A stretch of DNA of 64,000 nt from Bacteroidales bacterium (GCA_015060445.1 SUYL01000002.1:118302-182301); one strand, 5' to 3'. Counted from the first letter of the stretch, positions 9,590 through 19,315 are shown. Notes: generated by a model not told the origin, from the sequence alone. Translations and numbers: made by a program.

Positions 9590-10336
9590 CTATTTGTTAT
9601 CTTTCTGCATATATAACATCAATGCCTTTGCAATGGAAGGGGCCTCCGGTGTAGGGGCAGTAATGTTTGCAGTAAAGCCTGCTGCAGCAACCGCTTTGGC
9701 CGCTGCCGGACCAAATGTTGCAATCTGCAAATCTTTCTGTTCAAATTCAGGGAAATTCTCAAGAAGGGACTTTACATCAGAAGGGCTGTAGAATACTGCA
9801 ATCTGGTATTTGCCCATATCCATCTCTTTAAGGTCGCTGTAGATTGTCTTCACAAATGCCGCACTCTCAAATTTGTATTTGGTTTTTGAGAAGAGTTTGT
9901 GGAGGTCACCTTTCAAGTTGTCGGCAGTGGCGGCAATGAGGAATTTCTCCTCCTTGTGTTTGTTGCCTATTGTCTCAATTATTGAAGCGGTTGTACCGTT
10001 TCCGTAGAAAATCTTCCTTTTGCGGAAAACTATGTGTTTCTGCAGATACACGGCTGTTGCCTCTGAATTGCAGAAATACTTCATGGTTTCAGGTACGGTA
10101 ATCCTCAATTCTTCACAAAGTTTGAAGAAGGCGTCGATAGTGGTTTTTGCGGTAAAGACAATGGCGGTAAAATCAAGGATATTGATTTTTTGTGCCCTGA
10201 ATTCCTTTGCACTTAAAGGTTCCACCTTAAAGAACGGGAGAAAATCTATGTTTACCTTGTGTTTGCTTACCAGTTCTGTATATGGAGAACTGTTCTGAGG
10301 AGCAGGCTGAGATATTAAAATATTTGTTATTTTCAT
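9590..10336 (-). CDS. hemD: uroporphyrinogen-III synthase
   Basis: HemD cyclises hydroxymethylbilane to uroporphyrinogen III in tetrapyrrole synthesis. The 248-residue protein has the two-lobe HemD layout with low-conservation motifs: IVFTAKTTIDAFF near residue 60, VFYSPSDVKSLLENF near 180, and ATFGPAAAKAVAAAG near 205. The latter two form the usual fingerprint of the family (S-P-S and G-x-T/A-A). It lies 6 bp from DUF4271 upstream and 5 bp from rnpA downstream. The hemD-rnpA-yidD arrangement is common in Bacteroidales. Confidence 0.9.
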   Translation of the reverse strand: MKITNILISQPAPQNSSPYTELVSKHKVNIDFLPFFKVEPLSAKEFRAQKINILDFTAIVFTAKTTIDAFFKLCEELRITVPETMKYFCNSEATAVYLQKHIVFRKRKIFYGNGTTASIIETIGNKHKEEKFLIAATADNLKGDLHKLFSKTKYKFESAAFVKTIYSDLKEMDMGKYQIAVFYSPSDVKSLLENFPEFEQKDLQIATFGPAAAKAVAAAGFTANITAPTPEAPSIAKALMLYMQKDNK

Positions 10337-10342
10337 TCTTAA

Positions 10343-11083
10343 CTAACTGAAATTGAGGTACAATAGCAGTACTATAGGCAAAATTTCAAGGGTGCAAAGG
10401 TACAAAATATAGAAAAAATGTGAAAATCCTTTTGGGACAAAAATTTTAAAAATTGAATAAAAATAGATTGTCAATACGGGTAATAGGCTGTAAATCATGC
10501 AGTAACGCATATATCCCATAGGTGCAGAAGATATTGATTTTATAACAAGGAAGCAACATAAAACCAAAATATACCATAGGCAGGCGTATGTATAACTTAT
10601 TTTATGTATCAACTTTATCTTTGGGACCCTGTTGAGCCAGGCCAGAAACCGCAAAGCAATTTTCCTGCAGATGAAAAATATTGTAATGAACCCCAATATC
10701 CCTACAAACCTTACAGGGAGTGTGTATTCATTCCCTATGATTTTTGTTGCGTATGCGATGTTTGCAAATACAAAGGAGACACACAGGGTAAGGAATTGGA
10801 ACAGTGTATTGCGGCATACCTGAATGTTGGACTGGTCCTCTATTCCAATGAGTCTCTTTATGTTGAATATTCCCAGCATTACATTTGCAAGGCCTATGAG
10901 TATCCTTCTGTGCGCAAATATGAGCAACAGGGTGAGAGCCATGATTATAATGAAGTTGGAGAGGTCTCTCCACGGGTCATCCAATGATATTCCCGGCGGC
11001 ACTTCTATTTCACTAAGAGCCAGATAACTCTCTTTCCAAAGTTCCTCAACAGGCAGTATGTGGTTTTGCTGCAGGGTATCCAT
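10343..11083 (-). CDS. DUF4271 integral membrane protein
   Basis: The 246-residue protein has a short soluble N-terminus followed by about seven hydrophobic helices. Examples are the segments starting FIIIMALTLLLIF near residue 47, FILVLCC-like stretches near 170 and YFYSIFKIF near 215. This matches DUF4271, a Bacteroidota-restricted family of unknown function that commonly sits next to hemD. It lies 4 bp after the SUI1 gene and 6 bp before hemD, so it is co-transcribed with tRNA-processing and haem genes. No catalytic motif is visible and I infer no function. Confidence 0.8.
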   Translation of the reverse strand: MDTLQQNHILPVEELWKESYLALSEIEVPPGISLDDPWRDLSNFIIIMALTLLLIFAHRRILIGLANVMLGIFNIKRLIGIEDQSNIQVCRNTLFQFLTLCVSFVFANIAYATKIIGNEYTLPVRFVGILGFITIFFICRKIALRFLAWLNRVPKIKLIHKISYTYACLWYILVLCCFLVIKSISSAPMGYMRYCMIYSLLPVLTIYFYSIFKIFVPKGFSHFFYILYLCTLEILPIVLLLYLNFS

Positions 11084-11087
11084 ACAT

Positions 11088-11450
11088 TCAGTTACCCCTC
11101 TTTGCCCTGTAGCCGAGGGAGGTTAAAATGGAAGTTATCTTGTCGCGCTGGTCGCCCTGAATAAGAATGGTCCCCTCCTTTACAGAACCGCCTACCCCGC
11201 ATTTGGTCTTGAGCATTTTACCCAACTGCTGCAGGTCCTCTTCCTTCCCGACAAATCCGGTTACTGCGGTAACCTGTTTGCCGGCACGCCCCTTTTTGTC
11301 TATAGCAACAACAAGTTTCTGCTTTTCAGGGGCAAGGGTCTCCTCTTCAATGGTTTCCTGCTGTTCAAACTGAAAGTCGGGGTTGGTGGAATAAACCATT
11401 CCAAGTCTGCTTTTCCAATCGTTATTTGCCATATTCTGTAATAGTTGCAC
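11088..11450 (-). CDS. SUI1/eIF1-like translation factor (YciH type)
   Basis: The 120-residue protein has a C-terminal SUI1 domain (about 45-118). It shows the basic strand KGRAGKQVTAVTGF, then LGKMLKTKCGVGGSVKEG, and finally a strand ending GTILIQGDQRDKI. Bacterial YciH proteins resemble eukaryotic eIF1 and can affect start-site fidelity; their physiological role is unsettled. It is the first gene of the operon that continues with DUF4271, hemD, rnpA and yidD. A TACCTTTG promoter element lies 12 bp upstream. Confidence 0.92.
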   Translation of the reverse strand: MQLLQNMANNDWKSRLGMVYSTNPDFQFEQQETIEEETLAPEKQKLVVAIDKKGRAGKQVTAVTGFVGKEEDLQQLGKMLKTKCGVGGSVKEGTILIQGDQRDKITSILTSLGYRAKRGN

Positions 11451-11461
11451 GAAATTTGCTG

Positions 11462-11469
11462 CAAAGGTA
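11462..11469 (-). promoter_or_regulatory. -7 element of the SUI1-DUF4271-hemD-rnpA-yidD operon
   Basis: On the minus strand the sequence reads TACCTTTG, an exact TAnnTTTG match. It lies 11 bp before the start codon and faces the divergent element at 11500. Confidence 0.55.
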
Positions 11470-11499
11470 CTACATCTTCCTTAAACTAGGAAACTTTAC

Positions 11500-11507
11500 T
11501 ATCTTTG
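11500..11507 (+). promoter_or_regulatory. -7 element of the DUF2723 gene
   Basis: TATCTTTG matches TAnnTTTG exactly and lies 30 bp before the ATG at 11538. Confidence 0.5.
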
Positions 11508-11537
11508 TAGATTGAACTGATAATTTTTGAATAAAAT

Positions 11538-14500
11538 ATGGAGTTAAGGAAATTCAACAGGATAAACAACATCATTGCTTTGGCTGTGTTGTTGGTTGCC
11601 TCTTTTACCTATCTGGCCACCATTGAACCTACAGCCAGTTTCTGGGATTGCGGTGAGTTTATTGCATCGTCATACAAACTTGAGGTTGGACACCCCCCCG
11701 GAAACCCGGTATTCCAACTTATAGCACGCTTCTTTACATTGTTTGGTGGGCCTGAGGATGCCGCAATGCTGGTAAATGTTATGAGTGCAATGTGCTCGGC
11801 ATTTACAATTTTCTTCCTGTATCTTACAATAGTACATTTGGGCAGGCGTATTGTTGAGAAGACCAGAGGAGCATTTGACAACTCTTCTGCAATTGCAGTG
11901 TTCGGTGCAGGTATAACAGGTGCCCTGGCATATACATTCTCAGATACATTCTGGTTCTCAGCCGTTGAGGCTGAGGTTTATGCCATGTCTTCCCTCTTTA
12001 CGGCAGTAGTGTTCTGGGCAATGCTCAAATGGGAAGAGGAGGCGGACCGTCCGTATGCAAACAGATGGATTGTGCTAATTGCTTTCCTTATGGGAATTTC
12101 CATTGGTGTGCATCTGCTCAACCTCCTTACCATCCCGGCTCTTGTATTCATATATTATTACAAGAAATATGAAGTTACAGGGAAAAGGACATTCATGGTG
12201 CTTATGCTGTCGGGAGTAATATTGGCAACAATCCTCTATGGTATAATCCCTTACCTGCCAAAGGTTGCCGCATATGTGGATCTCCTGTTTGTTAATGGGA
12301 TGGGTCTCCCTATGAATGTGGGAGCAACCATTTTTGTGTTGGGGCTCATTGCCGCAGGCTTCTGGGGCATATATTATACATACAGGAAGAAGAGGGTGCT
12401 GCTAAATACAATAGTGCTTTGTGTTACACTCATTATTGTAGGATACTCCTCTTTTGCAGTGGTAGTTATCCGTTCGTGTGCCAATACCCCTACCAATGAG
12501 TATCAGCCCGACAACATGTTCACACTTGTAAGGTATATAGGAAGGGAGCAGTATGGAAGCAATCCGCTCATATATGGTGAGACATTTGCATCGCAGTACA
12601 ATGACGTAAAGAGCCCTGAGTACTATAATGTGCTCGACGGAAAATATGTGAAGGTGGAGGCTCCGTCGGTGCCTGTATATCCTTCTAATCAGAAAATGCT
12701 CTTCCCGAGGATGTGGAATGCCGGAGTGGGAGACAATTATGTACCTTTCTACCAGATGTACACAGAAGGAAAGGGGAGGAATGTTCCAGGTGCCAAGTAC
12801 AAGTTCCCTACCATGAAGGACAATCTGGAGTATTTCTTTGATTACCAGTTGGATTTCATGTATATGAGATATTTCATGTGGAATTTTGTGGGTAGGCAGA
12901 ATGACCTTCATGCAACAGTTCCGGGCGACAAGTTCAAGGGGAACTGGGAGAGCGGAATTACCTTCCTTGATCAAATGAGGCTGGGCGACCAGAGTACAGG
13001 ACCGGATTATATTGTAGACAGCAAAGCCAAAAACCACTACTATTTCCTACCTCTCATTCTGGGAATCATAGGTCTGTTCTACCAGTTGAAGAAGGACAAG
13101 AGGAACTGGGTGGTTACAATGCTCCTTTTCATCCTCACCGGCATTGCAGTTGTGGTATATCTTAACCAGCCTCCAATGCAGCCAAGGGAGAGGGATTATG
13201 CCTATGCAGGCTCCTTCTACGTGTTTACAATATGGATTGGATTTGCTGTAATGTGGCTTGCAGAGCAGTTGGAGAAGTTTTATAGAAACAGGGCTGTTTG
13301 CGGTGCCATTGCAGGTGTTGTATGTGTTCTTGTGCCGGTGCAGATGTGCTGCGAGAACTGGGATGACCACGACCGCAGTGGAAGATATACTGCAAGGGAC
13401 CTTGCGTACAATTATCTGAATACACTGGATCCGAATGCAGTACTTGTAACCCATGGAGACAACGACACTTTCCCTCTCTGGTATATACAGGAGGTTGAGG
13501 GTGTACGTACAGATGTGAGAATTATGAATACATCCCTCATGGGTACAGACTGGTATATAGACCAGATGCAGAACAGGACATACGAGTCTGATCCTGTAAG
13601 GTTCTCAATCCCACGCAAGCAGTATCTGTATGGTACCAATGATTTTGTGCAGGTGTATGACCGTTTCAACGGCGAACCTGTATTGGGCACCCAGATTATG
13701 GAGATATTCAGGAATCCTAAGATTGTACTTCCTATGAGTGACGGAAAGAACCATGACTATATTGCTGCAACAAAGATAGCCGTCCCTGTGAACAAGGAGA
13801 ATGTGGAAAAATATGGCATTGTGGCAAAGAGTGATATGGACAAGGTGGCAGACACAATTGTTCTGGAACTGAAAAATGGGGATTATCTCAACAAGACAGA
13901 CCTTATGATCCTTGATATGATCTGCAATTACAATTGGGAACGCCCTATATATTTCCTCCAGCAGGGTGGTGATGTAAATATTGGCATAAAAGATTATCTC
14001 CAGTACGACGGCTTTGCATACAAATTTGTTCCGTTCAAGACCAAGGTGGGCAAGGGAGATGTTATAGACCAGGTTGATCCAAGGCTGTATGACAGGATTA
14101 TGAACACCTACAAGTGGGAGTCATTTGCAGATACCACCATGAATGTGGATTATCAGAACCTGCTTACATTCAACAATTTGTGCTCACCAAGAGATATTAT
14201 GACAAATTGTGCCAAGTGGCTTGTGGCAAACGGCGAGAAAGAGAAGGCTGTTGAGGTGCTGGACAAGATGCAGGAGATTATGCCTGTCTCAACATTCCCA
14301 TTGAACACCTCGGTAATATCATCTCTTACCGAACGTGCCGTTATGGATGCCGTTGCGGCGTATATTGGTGCGGGTGAGGTTGGTAAGGCCGAGAAACTTG
14401 CAGATGCTCTTGTGGCTGAAACTGAAAAGTCAATAGCATTGTTCGGTACTGAGTACAACGGGGATTTCCTCTCTTCTGAAGATTTGCAGCGCAATCTGTA

Positions 14501-14594
14501 TTACATATATATGATTGCAGATGTGTTCAAGCAGAACAACTGCAAGGAACAAGCAGAAAAATATGCAGATATAGTAGGACAGTATCTGCAGTAG
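11538..14594 (+). CDS. DUF2723 membrane protein (TMEM260-like, GT-C type)
   Basis: This 1018-residue protein has about a dozen membrane helices in its first 600 residues, then a large soluble domain. The N-terminal loop carries FWDCGEFIASSYKLEVGHPPG (about residues 34-53), the DUF2723 hallmark, with an acidic pair in the first loop as in GT-C glycosyltransferases. A second conserved block, PPMQPRERDYAYAGSFY, is near residue 545. The human homologue TMEM260 is an O-mannosyltransferase. The Bacteroidota members are assumed, not shown here, to use a lipid-linked sugar at the periplasmic face. The C-terminal 150 residues are helical and TPR-like. It is a single gene with its own promoter. Confidence 0.85.
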   Translation: MELRKFNRINNIIALAVLLVASFTYLATIEPTASFWDCGEFIASSYKLEVGHPPGNPVFQLIARFFTLFGGPEDAAMLVNVMSAMCSAFTIFFLYLTIVHLGRRIVEKTRGAFDNSSAIAVFGAGITGALAYTFSDTFWFSAVEAEVYAMSSLFTAVVFWAMLKWEEEADRPYANRWIVLIAFLMGISIGVHLLNLLTIPALVFIYYYKKYEVTGKRTFMVLMLSGVILATILYGIIPYLPKVAAYVDLLFVNGMGLPMNVGATIFVLGLIAAGFWGIYYTYRKKRVLLNTIVLCVTLIIVGYSSFAVVVIRSCANTPTNEYQPDNMFTLVRYIGREQYGSNPLIYGETFASQYNDVKSPEYYNVLDGKYVKVEAPSVPVYPSNQKMLFPRMWNAGVGDNYVPFYQMYTEGKGRNVPGAKYKFPTMKDNLEYFFDYQLDFMYMRYFMWNFVGRQNDLHATVPGDKFKGNWESGITFLDQMRLGDQSTGPDYIVDSKAKNHYYFLPLILGIIGLFYQLKKDKRNWVVTMLLFILTGIAVVVYLNQPPMQPRERDYAYAGSFYVFTIWIGFAVMWLAEQLEKFYRNRAVCGAIAGVVCVLVPVQMCCENWDDHDRSGRYTARDLAYNYLNTLDPNAVLVTHGDNDTFPLWYIQEVEGVRTDVRIMNTSLMGTDWYIDQMQNRTYESDPVRFSIPRKQYLYGTNDFVQVYDRFNGEPVLGTQIMEIFRNPKIVLPMSDGKNHDYIAATKIAVPVNKENVEKYGIVAKSDMDKVADTIVLELKNGDYLNKTDLMILDMICNYNWERPIYFLQQGGDVNIGIKDYLQYDGFAYKFVPFKTKVGKGDVIDQVDPRLYDRIMNTYKWESFADTTMNVDYQNLLTFNNLCSPRDIMTNCAKWLVANGEKEKAVEVLDKMQEIMPVSTFPLNTSVISSLTERAVMDAVAAYIGAGEVGKAEKLADALVAETEKSIALFGTEYNGDFLSSEDLQRNLYYIYMIADVFKQNNCKEQAEKYADIVGQYLQ

Positions 14595-14635
14595 CAGATG
14601 ATGTGCGGCTTCTGCAGTGACAGAAGAATAGCGGC

Positions 14636-14661
14636 TGTGGGGAGGGGAAACCCTCCCCACA
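14636..14661. terminator. GNRA-capped hairpin between convergent genes
   Basis: TGTGGGGAGGG and CCCTCCCCACA form a perfect 11-bp stem around a GAAA tetraloop. It lies between the DUF2723 stop and the convergent GH3 stop. There is no long T run on either side, so it may act as a bidirectional end or 3'-stabilising hairpin rather than a classical intrinsic terminator. Confidence 0.55.
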
Positions 14662-14690
14662 ATTGTTTGCCGGCAGGCCAGATACAGTTA

Positions 14691-16226
14691 CTATTTCCCC
14701 TCCTGGCACAATTGTTTTATATACCTGTCATCCTTATAAAGTCTTGGTACCTTGTTCTGGCCGCCAACTTTGCCCCTTTGGCGCATCCAGTTGAGGAATG
14801 TCCCTTGTGGAAGTACTGAGAGTTCCAGTTGTTTCATTGTGGCGTTGCCGGCACGTTTTGCCTCGTAGTCCGAGTTTACCTCTGTAAGGCATTTGTCGAG
14901 GGTTGAAGCAAACAGGGCTGTATCTGCAGGGGGTTCAGAGAACTCTATTGCCCAGCGGTGGAATCCTTTTGAGGTTTGTGAGTTGTCTCCCAGTTCCATA
15001 AATACAGGGGCTACTGTAAAATCTGAAACAGTGCAGTTGCACTTCTTGCAGGCCTTGGCCAGTGCCTGCTCAGCGTTGGATATCATAAGTTCCTCGCCAA
15101 AGGCGTTTATGCAGAGTTGGGTTCTTCCGGTAATTACAATCCGGTGCGGATATGTTGAGGTGAACCTTACGCAGTCTCCTATAAGGTATCGCCACAAACC
15201 ACCTATTGTAGAGATTACAATTGCATAATTTACCCCTGTCTCCACTTCGGCCAGTGTAGGAATCTCCTTTATCTTCCCATCCAATACATCATCCAGAATA
15301 TTCATAGGAATGAATTCGTAGAAGATACCGTTGTTTACGGTAAGGAGCATCCCTTCTGCCTGTTCTTCATCCTGGAATGCAAAGTACCCTTCAGATGCGT
15401 TGTAGTTCTCAAGGTAATGCATCTGCCGGCTAGGGATGAGTTTGTGGAATATTGGCCTGTATGGTTCAAATCCTATTCCTCCGTGCATGAAGAGTTCCAT
15501 ATTGGGCCACACCTGCAGGATGTCACTTTTGCCTGTATATTCCAGTATCTTGTTCAGCAGCATGAGGTTCCAACTTGGTACTCCCGAAAAATTTGTGACA
15601 TTCTCCCTCGCACTTTCCCTGCATATTGCCGCAAGTTTCTCCTCGAAATCCCCTATGAGGGCCGTTTTTCTGCTGGGGGTACGCACCACCTCCACTATTG
15701 CAGGGGAATTTCTTAGCAGAAGGGCAGAGAGGTCTCCGGAGAAGATTTTTCCGGTTTTGTCGGGAGTGACACTGCCTCCCAAAGTGAGGGCTTTCCCAAG
15801 GAATATCCTGCTTTTGGGATTGCTGTTCACATAACTTGCCAGCATCCTCTTGAACCCTCCGTAATGGGTTACCTGAAGGCTCTCCATGGAAACAGGGATA
15901 TATTTGCTTTTGTCTGAACTTGTTCCGCTGGATTTTGCAAACATCCTTACCTTTCCGTTCCACAGTACATAATCCTCCCCCTGGAGCAATCTGTTTATGT
16001 ATGGTGCAGTGGCATTGTAATCCCTTATGGGTACCCTCTGCTGGAAATCCTTTATTGTTTTAATGTTGTCAAATCCATGTTCCTTCCCGAAAGCGCTTTC
16101 CGCCCCATTCCCAATAAGGTGGCGGAACCACTTCATCTGGTATTCCATTGGGTTGGTCTGGCTCCGGTCAATCTCCTTGAGGAGGCTGTGGGAGTATTTG
16201 AGGAATATGCTGTTTATAATGTTCAT
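14691..16226 (-). CDS. GH3 family acyl-adenylate-forming protein
   Basis: This 511-residue protein matches the GH3 auxin-responsive family in length and motifs. It has an AKSSGTSSDKSKYIPVS phosphate-binding loop near residue 93. The centre contains YNASEGYFAFQDE, and an RYLIGDCVRF block is near 350. GH3 proteins adenylate a carboxylic acid and join it to an amino acid. In Bacteroidota the substrates are not known and auxin is not implied. It is third in a leftward group after rdgB and recO, 24 bp after recO, with no recognisable link in function. Confidence 0.88.
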   Translation of the reverse strand: MNIINSIFLKYSHSLLKEIDRSQTNPMEYQMKWFRHLIGNGAESAFGKEHGFDNIKTIKDFQQRVPIRDYNATAPYINRLLQGEDYVLWNGKVRMFAKSSGTSSDKSKYIPVSMESLQVTHYGGFKRMLASYVNSNPKSRIFLGKALTLGGSVTPDKTGKIFSGDLSALLLRNSPAIVEVVRTPSRKTALIGDFEEKLAAICRESARENVTNFSGVPSWNLMLLNKILEYTGKSDILQVWPNMELFMHGGIGFEPYRPIFHKLIPSRQMHYLENYNASEGYFAFQDEEQAEGMLLTVNNGIFYEFIPMNILDDVLDGKIKEIPTLAEVETGVNYAIVISTIGGLWRYLIGDCVRFTSTYPHRIVITGRTQLCINAFGEELMISNAEQALAKACKKCNCTVSDFTVAPVFMELGDNSQTSKGFHRWAIEFSEPPADTALFASTLDKCLTEVNSDYEAKRAGNATMKQLELSVLPQGTFLNWMRQRGKVGGQNKVPRLYKDDRYIKQLCQEGK

Positions 16227-16250
16227 CGGGAATAAGATTCTTTAACAAAT

Positions 16251-17000
16251 TTATGAAAAAATCTGGTGCAAGATATCCAGAGATTTTATTTCTATTGTGT
16301 TCCCAATGTGGTGGGAAATGTACTCAATCATCCTTTTTGCGTAACTGAGGCGGAGTTCTCCATTTATCTGAAGTTCCTGATTGCCGCATTTTGGCCTTGC
16401 CAGGTTGGTGGAAGGGGTGTTCATAAGTGCATGGAGCAGTTGGGATTCCCTCTCACCAATTATTTGGGTACCGTAAATGCCGTTGCCAAAAGGGTGCGCC
16501 GTAAATTTTGCAGTTGCCATATCAAACAGGGGGGTTGCGGTGGAGTAGTTGTCCATTGGCATGAAACCCAGCATCTTGCACAGGTGGGTAAGGAAATGGA
16601 TATGGAAGTTGGCCACCCCCTCATCTATATGTTCCAGAATCTGTATGGAGGAACTTATAAAACTGTACAGGTGTGGATTAGCCTCAGATTCCCTCACTGT
16701 TCTCCCCAGCAGTTCACTTATGAAAATGGCAATGCTGCTCTTATAGATGTCGCTGCGCAGGGAACCCAGATTATATGGGGCAACAGCCTCCTTTATGGTA
16801 GGCATGGATTGGGTACCGTTGCTGTAGGTGACAACATCCAGAATATTGAGTTTGTGGAGCAAAGATATGTTGCTGGACTTCCTGGAGGCCCTGAAATATA
16901 GGGAGCACCTCCCAGAAGTGTTGGAATAACATTGCACCACAATGCCGGTATCCCCGTGCTTTATTGTGTGCAGTACAACTATCTGACTCTTTACAAGCAT
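16251..17000 (-). CDS. recO: DNA repair protein RecO
   Basis: RecO helps load RecA onto SSB-coated DNA together with RecR in gap repair. The 249-residue protein begins with an OB-fold segment, VLHTIKHGDTGIVVQCYS (about 9-26). An alpha-helical domain follows, including SSIAIFISELLGRTV near 88, as in RecO of Bacteroides. The four-cysteine zinc site found in some RecO proteins is not apparent. The gene lies 4 bp after rdgB and 24 bp before the GH3 gene. Confidence 0.92.
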   Translation of the reverse strand: MLVKSQIVVLHTIKHGDTGIVVQCYSNTSGRCSLYFRASRKSSNISLLHKLNILDVVTYSNGTQSMPTIKEAVAPYNLGSLRSDIYKSSIAIFISELLGRTVRESEANPHLYSFISSSIQILEHIDEGVANFHIHFLTHLCKMLGFMPMDNYSTATPLFDMATAKFTAHPFGNGIYGTQIIGERESQLLHALMNTPSTNLARPKCGNQELQINGELRLSYAKRMIEYISHHIGNTIEIKSLDILHQIFS

Positions 17001-17004
17001 CCTG

Positions 17005-17598
17005 TTACAAAGTGTTGAGATATTCTGCCAGGGCCCTCATTGCCTTGCCCCTGTGGGAGATGGCATTCTTTTCATCCAGGGATATCTCCGCTATGGTGCA
17101 GTTGTACCCCTGAGGAATGAACACCGGGTCATAGCCAAACCCTTCGGAACCGCTTCGGGCGCGGGCTATCTCCCCTTCCATAACACCTTCAAACGTTTTG
17201 AGTTCACCATTCATTATAAGGGCTACAACTGTCCTGAAACGGGCAGTTCTGGAGATGTTCCCTTCCCGGGCCTCTACAGCCGAGAGTTCTGCAAGAAGTT
17301 TCTCCATATTGGCATCACTCCCTTTGTCGGGACCTGCATATCTTGCTGTATAAACTCCCGGTGCACCACCAAGTGCATCCACTTCCAACCCCGTATCATC
17401 TGCGAAGCAGTTTTTGCCAAATTTGTTCCACAGATATTCCGCCTTCTGAATAGCATTTTTCTCCAATGTATCCCCATCTTCGGGAATATCTTCTGTAAGA
17501 CCCAACTCTTTTGGCATAATTAGTGCAAATGAATCTCCAAGTGCCTTTTGTGCCTCAACCACCTTATGCTGGTTGCCGGTAGCAAAAACAATCTCCAT
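17005..17598 (-). CDS. rdgB: dITP/XTP pyrophosphatase (Ham1/RdgB)
   Basis: The enzyme hydrolyses non-canonical purine triphosphates (dITP, XTP) to monophosphates and keeps them out of DNA and RNA. The 197-residue protein shows the family signature: FATGNQHKVVEAQ at residues 4-16, FADDTGLEVDALGGAPGVYTA near 65-85 with the catalytic aspartates, FGYDPVFIP near 150, and SHRGKAM near 180. The start is fixed by the signature, which begins a few residues in. It leads the leftward rdgB-recO-GH3 group and has a TACCTTTG -7 element at 17621-17628. Confidence 0.97.
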   Translation of the reverse strand: MEIVFATGNQHKVVEAQKALGDSFALIMPKELGLTEDIPEDGDTLEKNAIQKAEYLWNKFGKNCFADDTGLEVDALGGAPGVYTARYAGPDKGSDANMEKLLAELSAVEAREGNISRTARFRTVVALIMNGELKTFEGVMEGEIARARSGSEGFGYDPVFIPQGYNCTIAEISLDEKNAISHRGKAMRALAEYLNTL

Positions 17599-17615
17599 AA
17601 TAAATGTATTGAATT

Positions 17616-17646
17616 TTTGCCAAAGGTACTAAATTGTATATTTTTG
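17616..17646 (+). promoter_or_regulatory. promoter of the S41 peptidase gene
   Basis: TTTG (17616-17619), 19 bp, then TATTTTTG (17639-17646) match both elements of the Bacteroidota consensus. The element falls between the divergent rdgB start and the ATG at 17668. It argues against the longer frame that starts at 17548 inside rdgB. Confidence 0.7.
17621..17628 (-). promoter_or_regulatory. -7 element of the rdgB-recO-GH3 group
   Basis: The minus strand reads TACCTTTG, an exact TAnnTTTG match, 22 bp before the rdgB start. It lies inside the spacer of the divergent S41 promoter, so the two promoters overlap. Confidence 0.5.
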
Positions 17647-17667
17647 TTTTTGCAAAAAGAGAAAATT

Positions 17668-19281
17668 ATGAAACTTTTTAGATTATTTGTTGCATCCATT
17701 GCAATTGCTTTAGTGCCGGTTGGAACCATATTGGGACAATCTGCCAATTTTAAGACTGGCAAGGCTCTTGAGGTACAATACAATATACTCAGGGAACTGA
17801 ATGCGGCATTTGTAGATTCAACAGACATTGAAAAACTCATCAACACCGGAATAAACGCAATGCTGGGTTCACTCGACCCTTATACAGAGTATATTCCCGA
17901 CGAAAATGAAGAGGATCTTGAGATGATGCGCACAGGGGCATACGGGGGAATAGGATCTGTAATCAGGAAGATAGATTCAGTAGGTGTACTCATCTCCCAA
18001 CCCTACATAGGGTCACCTGCACTCAAATATGGACTTGAGCCGGGAGACATCATTCTGGAGATTGACGGGGTGAGTGTAATGCCTCTTGCGGCAGATGAAT
18101 GCAGCAACAGGATGAAGGGGCAGCCCGGAACACAGGTAAAATTCCTTGTAAAGAAAGGGCGCACCGGAGAAACAGTGGAGATAGTGATAACCAGGGAGAG
18201 GATACACGTATCAGACGTTTCATACAGTGGCATGCTCAGGGACTCAATAGGTTATATAAGGCACGAATCGTTTACCGACGGTGGCCACAGGGATTTCAGA
18301 AAAGCATTCCAGGATTTGAAGGAGAAAGGGGCAAAACACCTTGTAATAGACCTCAGGAGCAATGGCGGAGGTCTTGTAGATGAGGCGGTGAAGATACTGT
18401 CACTGTTCTTTCCAAAAGGGACAACAGTTGTAACAGCAAAAGGGCGCACACCTGAATCTTCTTTCTCAATGGCTACCCAAACCGAGCCGCTGGATACCCT
18501 AATTCCTATAACTGTACTTGTAAACTCAGCATCCGCATCTGCATCTGAAATAGTAGCAGGGGCAATCCAGGATCTGGACAGGGGCACAATAGCCGGAACA
18601 AGGACATACGGCAAGGGGCTTGTACAGGGATTCAGGCCTGTAGGCTACAACGGCAACCTCAAACTCACTACCGCCAAATACTACACCCCAAGCGGAAGGT
18701 GCGTACAGGCAATTGACTACTCCAACAGAAACTCCGACGGCAGTGTGGGATATGTGCCCGATTCCTTGAAAAAAGCCTTCAAGACTCTGAAAGGACGCAC
18801 AGTATATGACGGTGGAGGCATCACTCCCGACACCCTTATAAAAGGGGAGACCTACAGCCGCCCGGCATACTCGCTGGTAGCCAATGACATTTTTGGGGAA
18901 TATGCAATAGAGTACTACAAAAAGCACAAGACCATAGCATCTGCTGCAAACTTTGCCCTTACCGATGCGGAATATGAAGACTTTGTAAAATTTGCTTCCA
19001 AGAAGGAGTTCGACAGCCGCAGCAGTGCCCAGGCCCAATTGGACCAGATGCTCAAATCTGCAAAATCAGAAGACCTGTACAACATCTGCAAAGCAGAGTT
19101 TGACGCACTGGAGAAGAAACTTACAATCTCCAAAGAAGAGATGCTGAGGGTAAAGAAAGCCGAATTCAAACCATTGTTGGAAGAGGAGATAGTTTACAAA
19201 TACTATTGCACCCCAGGAAGGATAGAATCAATTATCCGCAACGATGTGCAACTGCACAAAACATTGGATTTGATAAAATAG
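17668..19281 (+). CDS. S41 family C-terminal processing peptidase
   Basis: This 537-residue protease has a signal peptide (about 1-22). The N-terminal helical region contains the segment LGSLDPYTEYIP. A PDZ domain (about 85-180) includes YGLEPGDIILEIDG. The S41 catalytic domain has the serine in VNSASASASEI near residues 286-296 and the lysine in TRTYGKGLVQ near 310-320. This Ser-Lys dyad cleaves periplasmic proteins from their C-terminus (CtpA/Prc group). A helical tail of about 150 residues follows. It is monocistronic with its own promoter and a strong hairpin after the stop. Confidence 0.93.
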   Translation: MKLFRLFVASIAIALVPVGTILGQSANFKTGKALEVQYNILRELNAAFVDSTDIEKLINTGINAMLGSLDPYTEYIPDENEEDLEMMRTGAYGGIGSVIRKIDSVGVLISQPYIGSPALKYGLEPGDIILEIDGVSVMPLAADECSNRMKGQPGTQVKFLVKKGRTGETVEIVITRERIHVSDVSYSGMLRDSIGYIRHESFTDGGHRDFRKAFQDLKEKGAKHLVIDLRSNGGGLVDEAVKILSLFFPKGTTVVTAKGRTPESSFSMATQTEPLDTLIPITVLVNSASASASEIVAGAIQDLDRGTIAGTRTYGKGLVQGFRPVGYNGNLKLTTAKYYTPSGRCVQAIDYSNRNSDGSVGYVPDSLKKAFKTLKGRTVYDGGGITPDTLIKGETYSRPAYSLVANDIFGEYAIEYYKKHKTIASAANFALTDAEYEDFVKFASKKEFDSRSSAQAQLDQMLKSAKSEDLYNICKAEFDALEKKLTISKEEMLRVKKAEFKPLLEEEIVYKYYCTPGRIESIIRNDVQLHKTLDLIK

Positions 19282-19315
19282 GGCCTGTAAGGGAGCAGTT
19301 AAAAAAGATAATTTC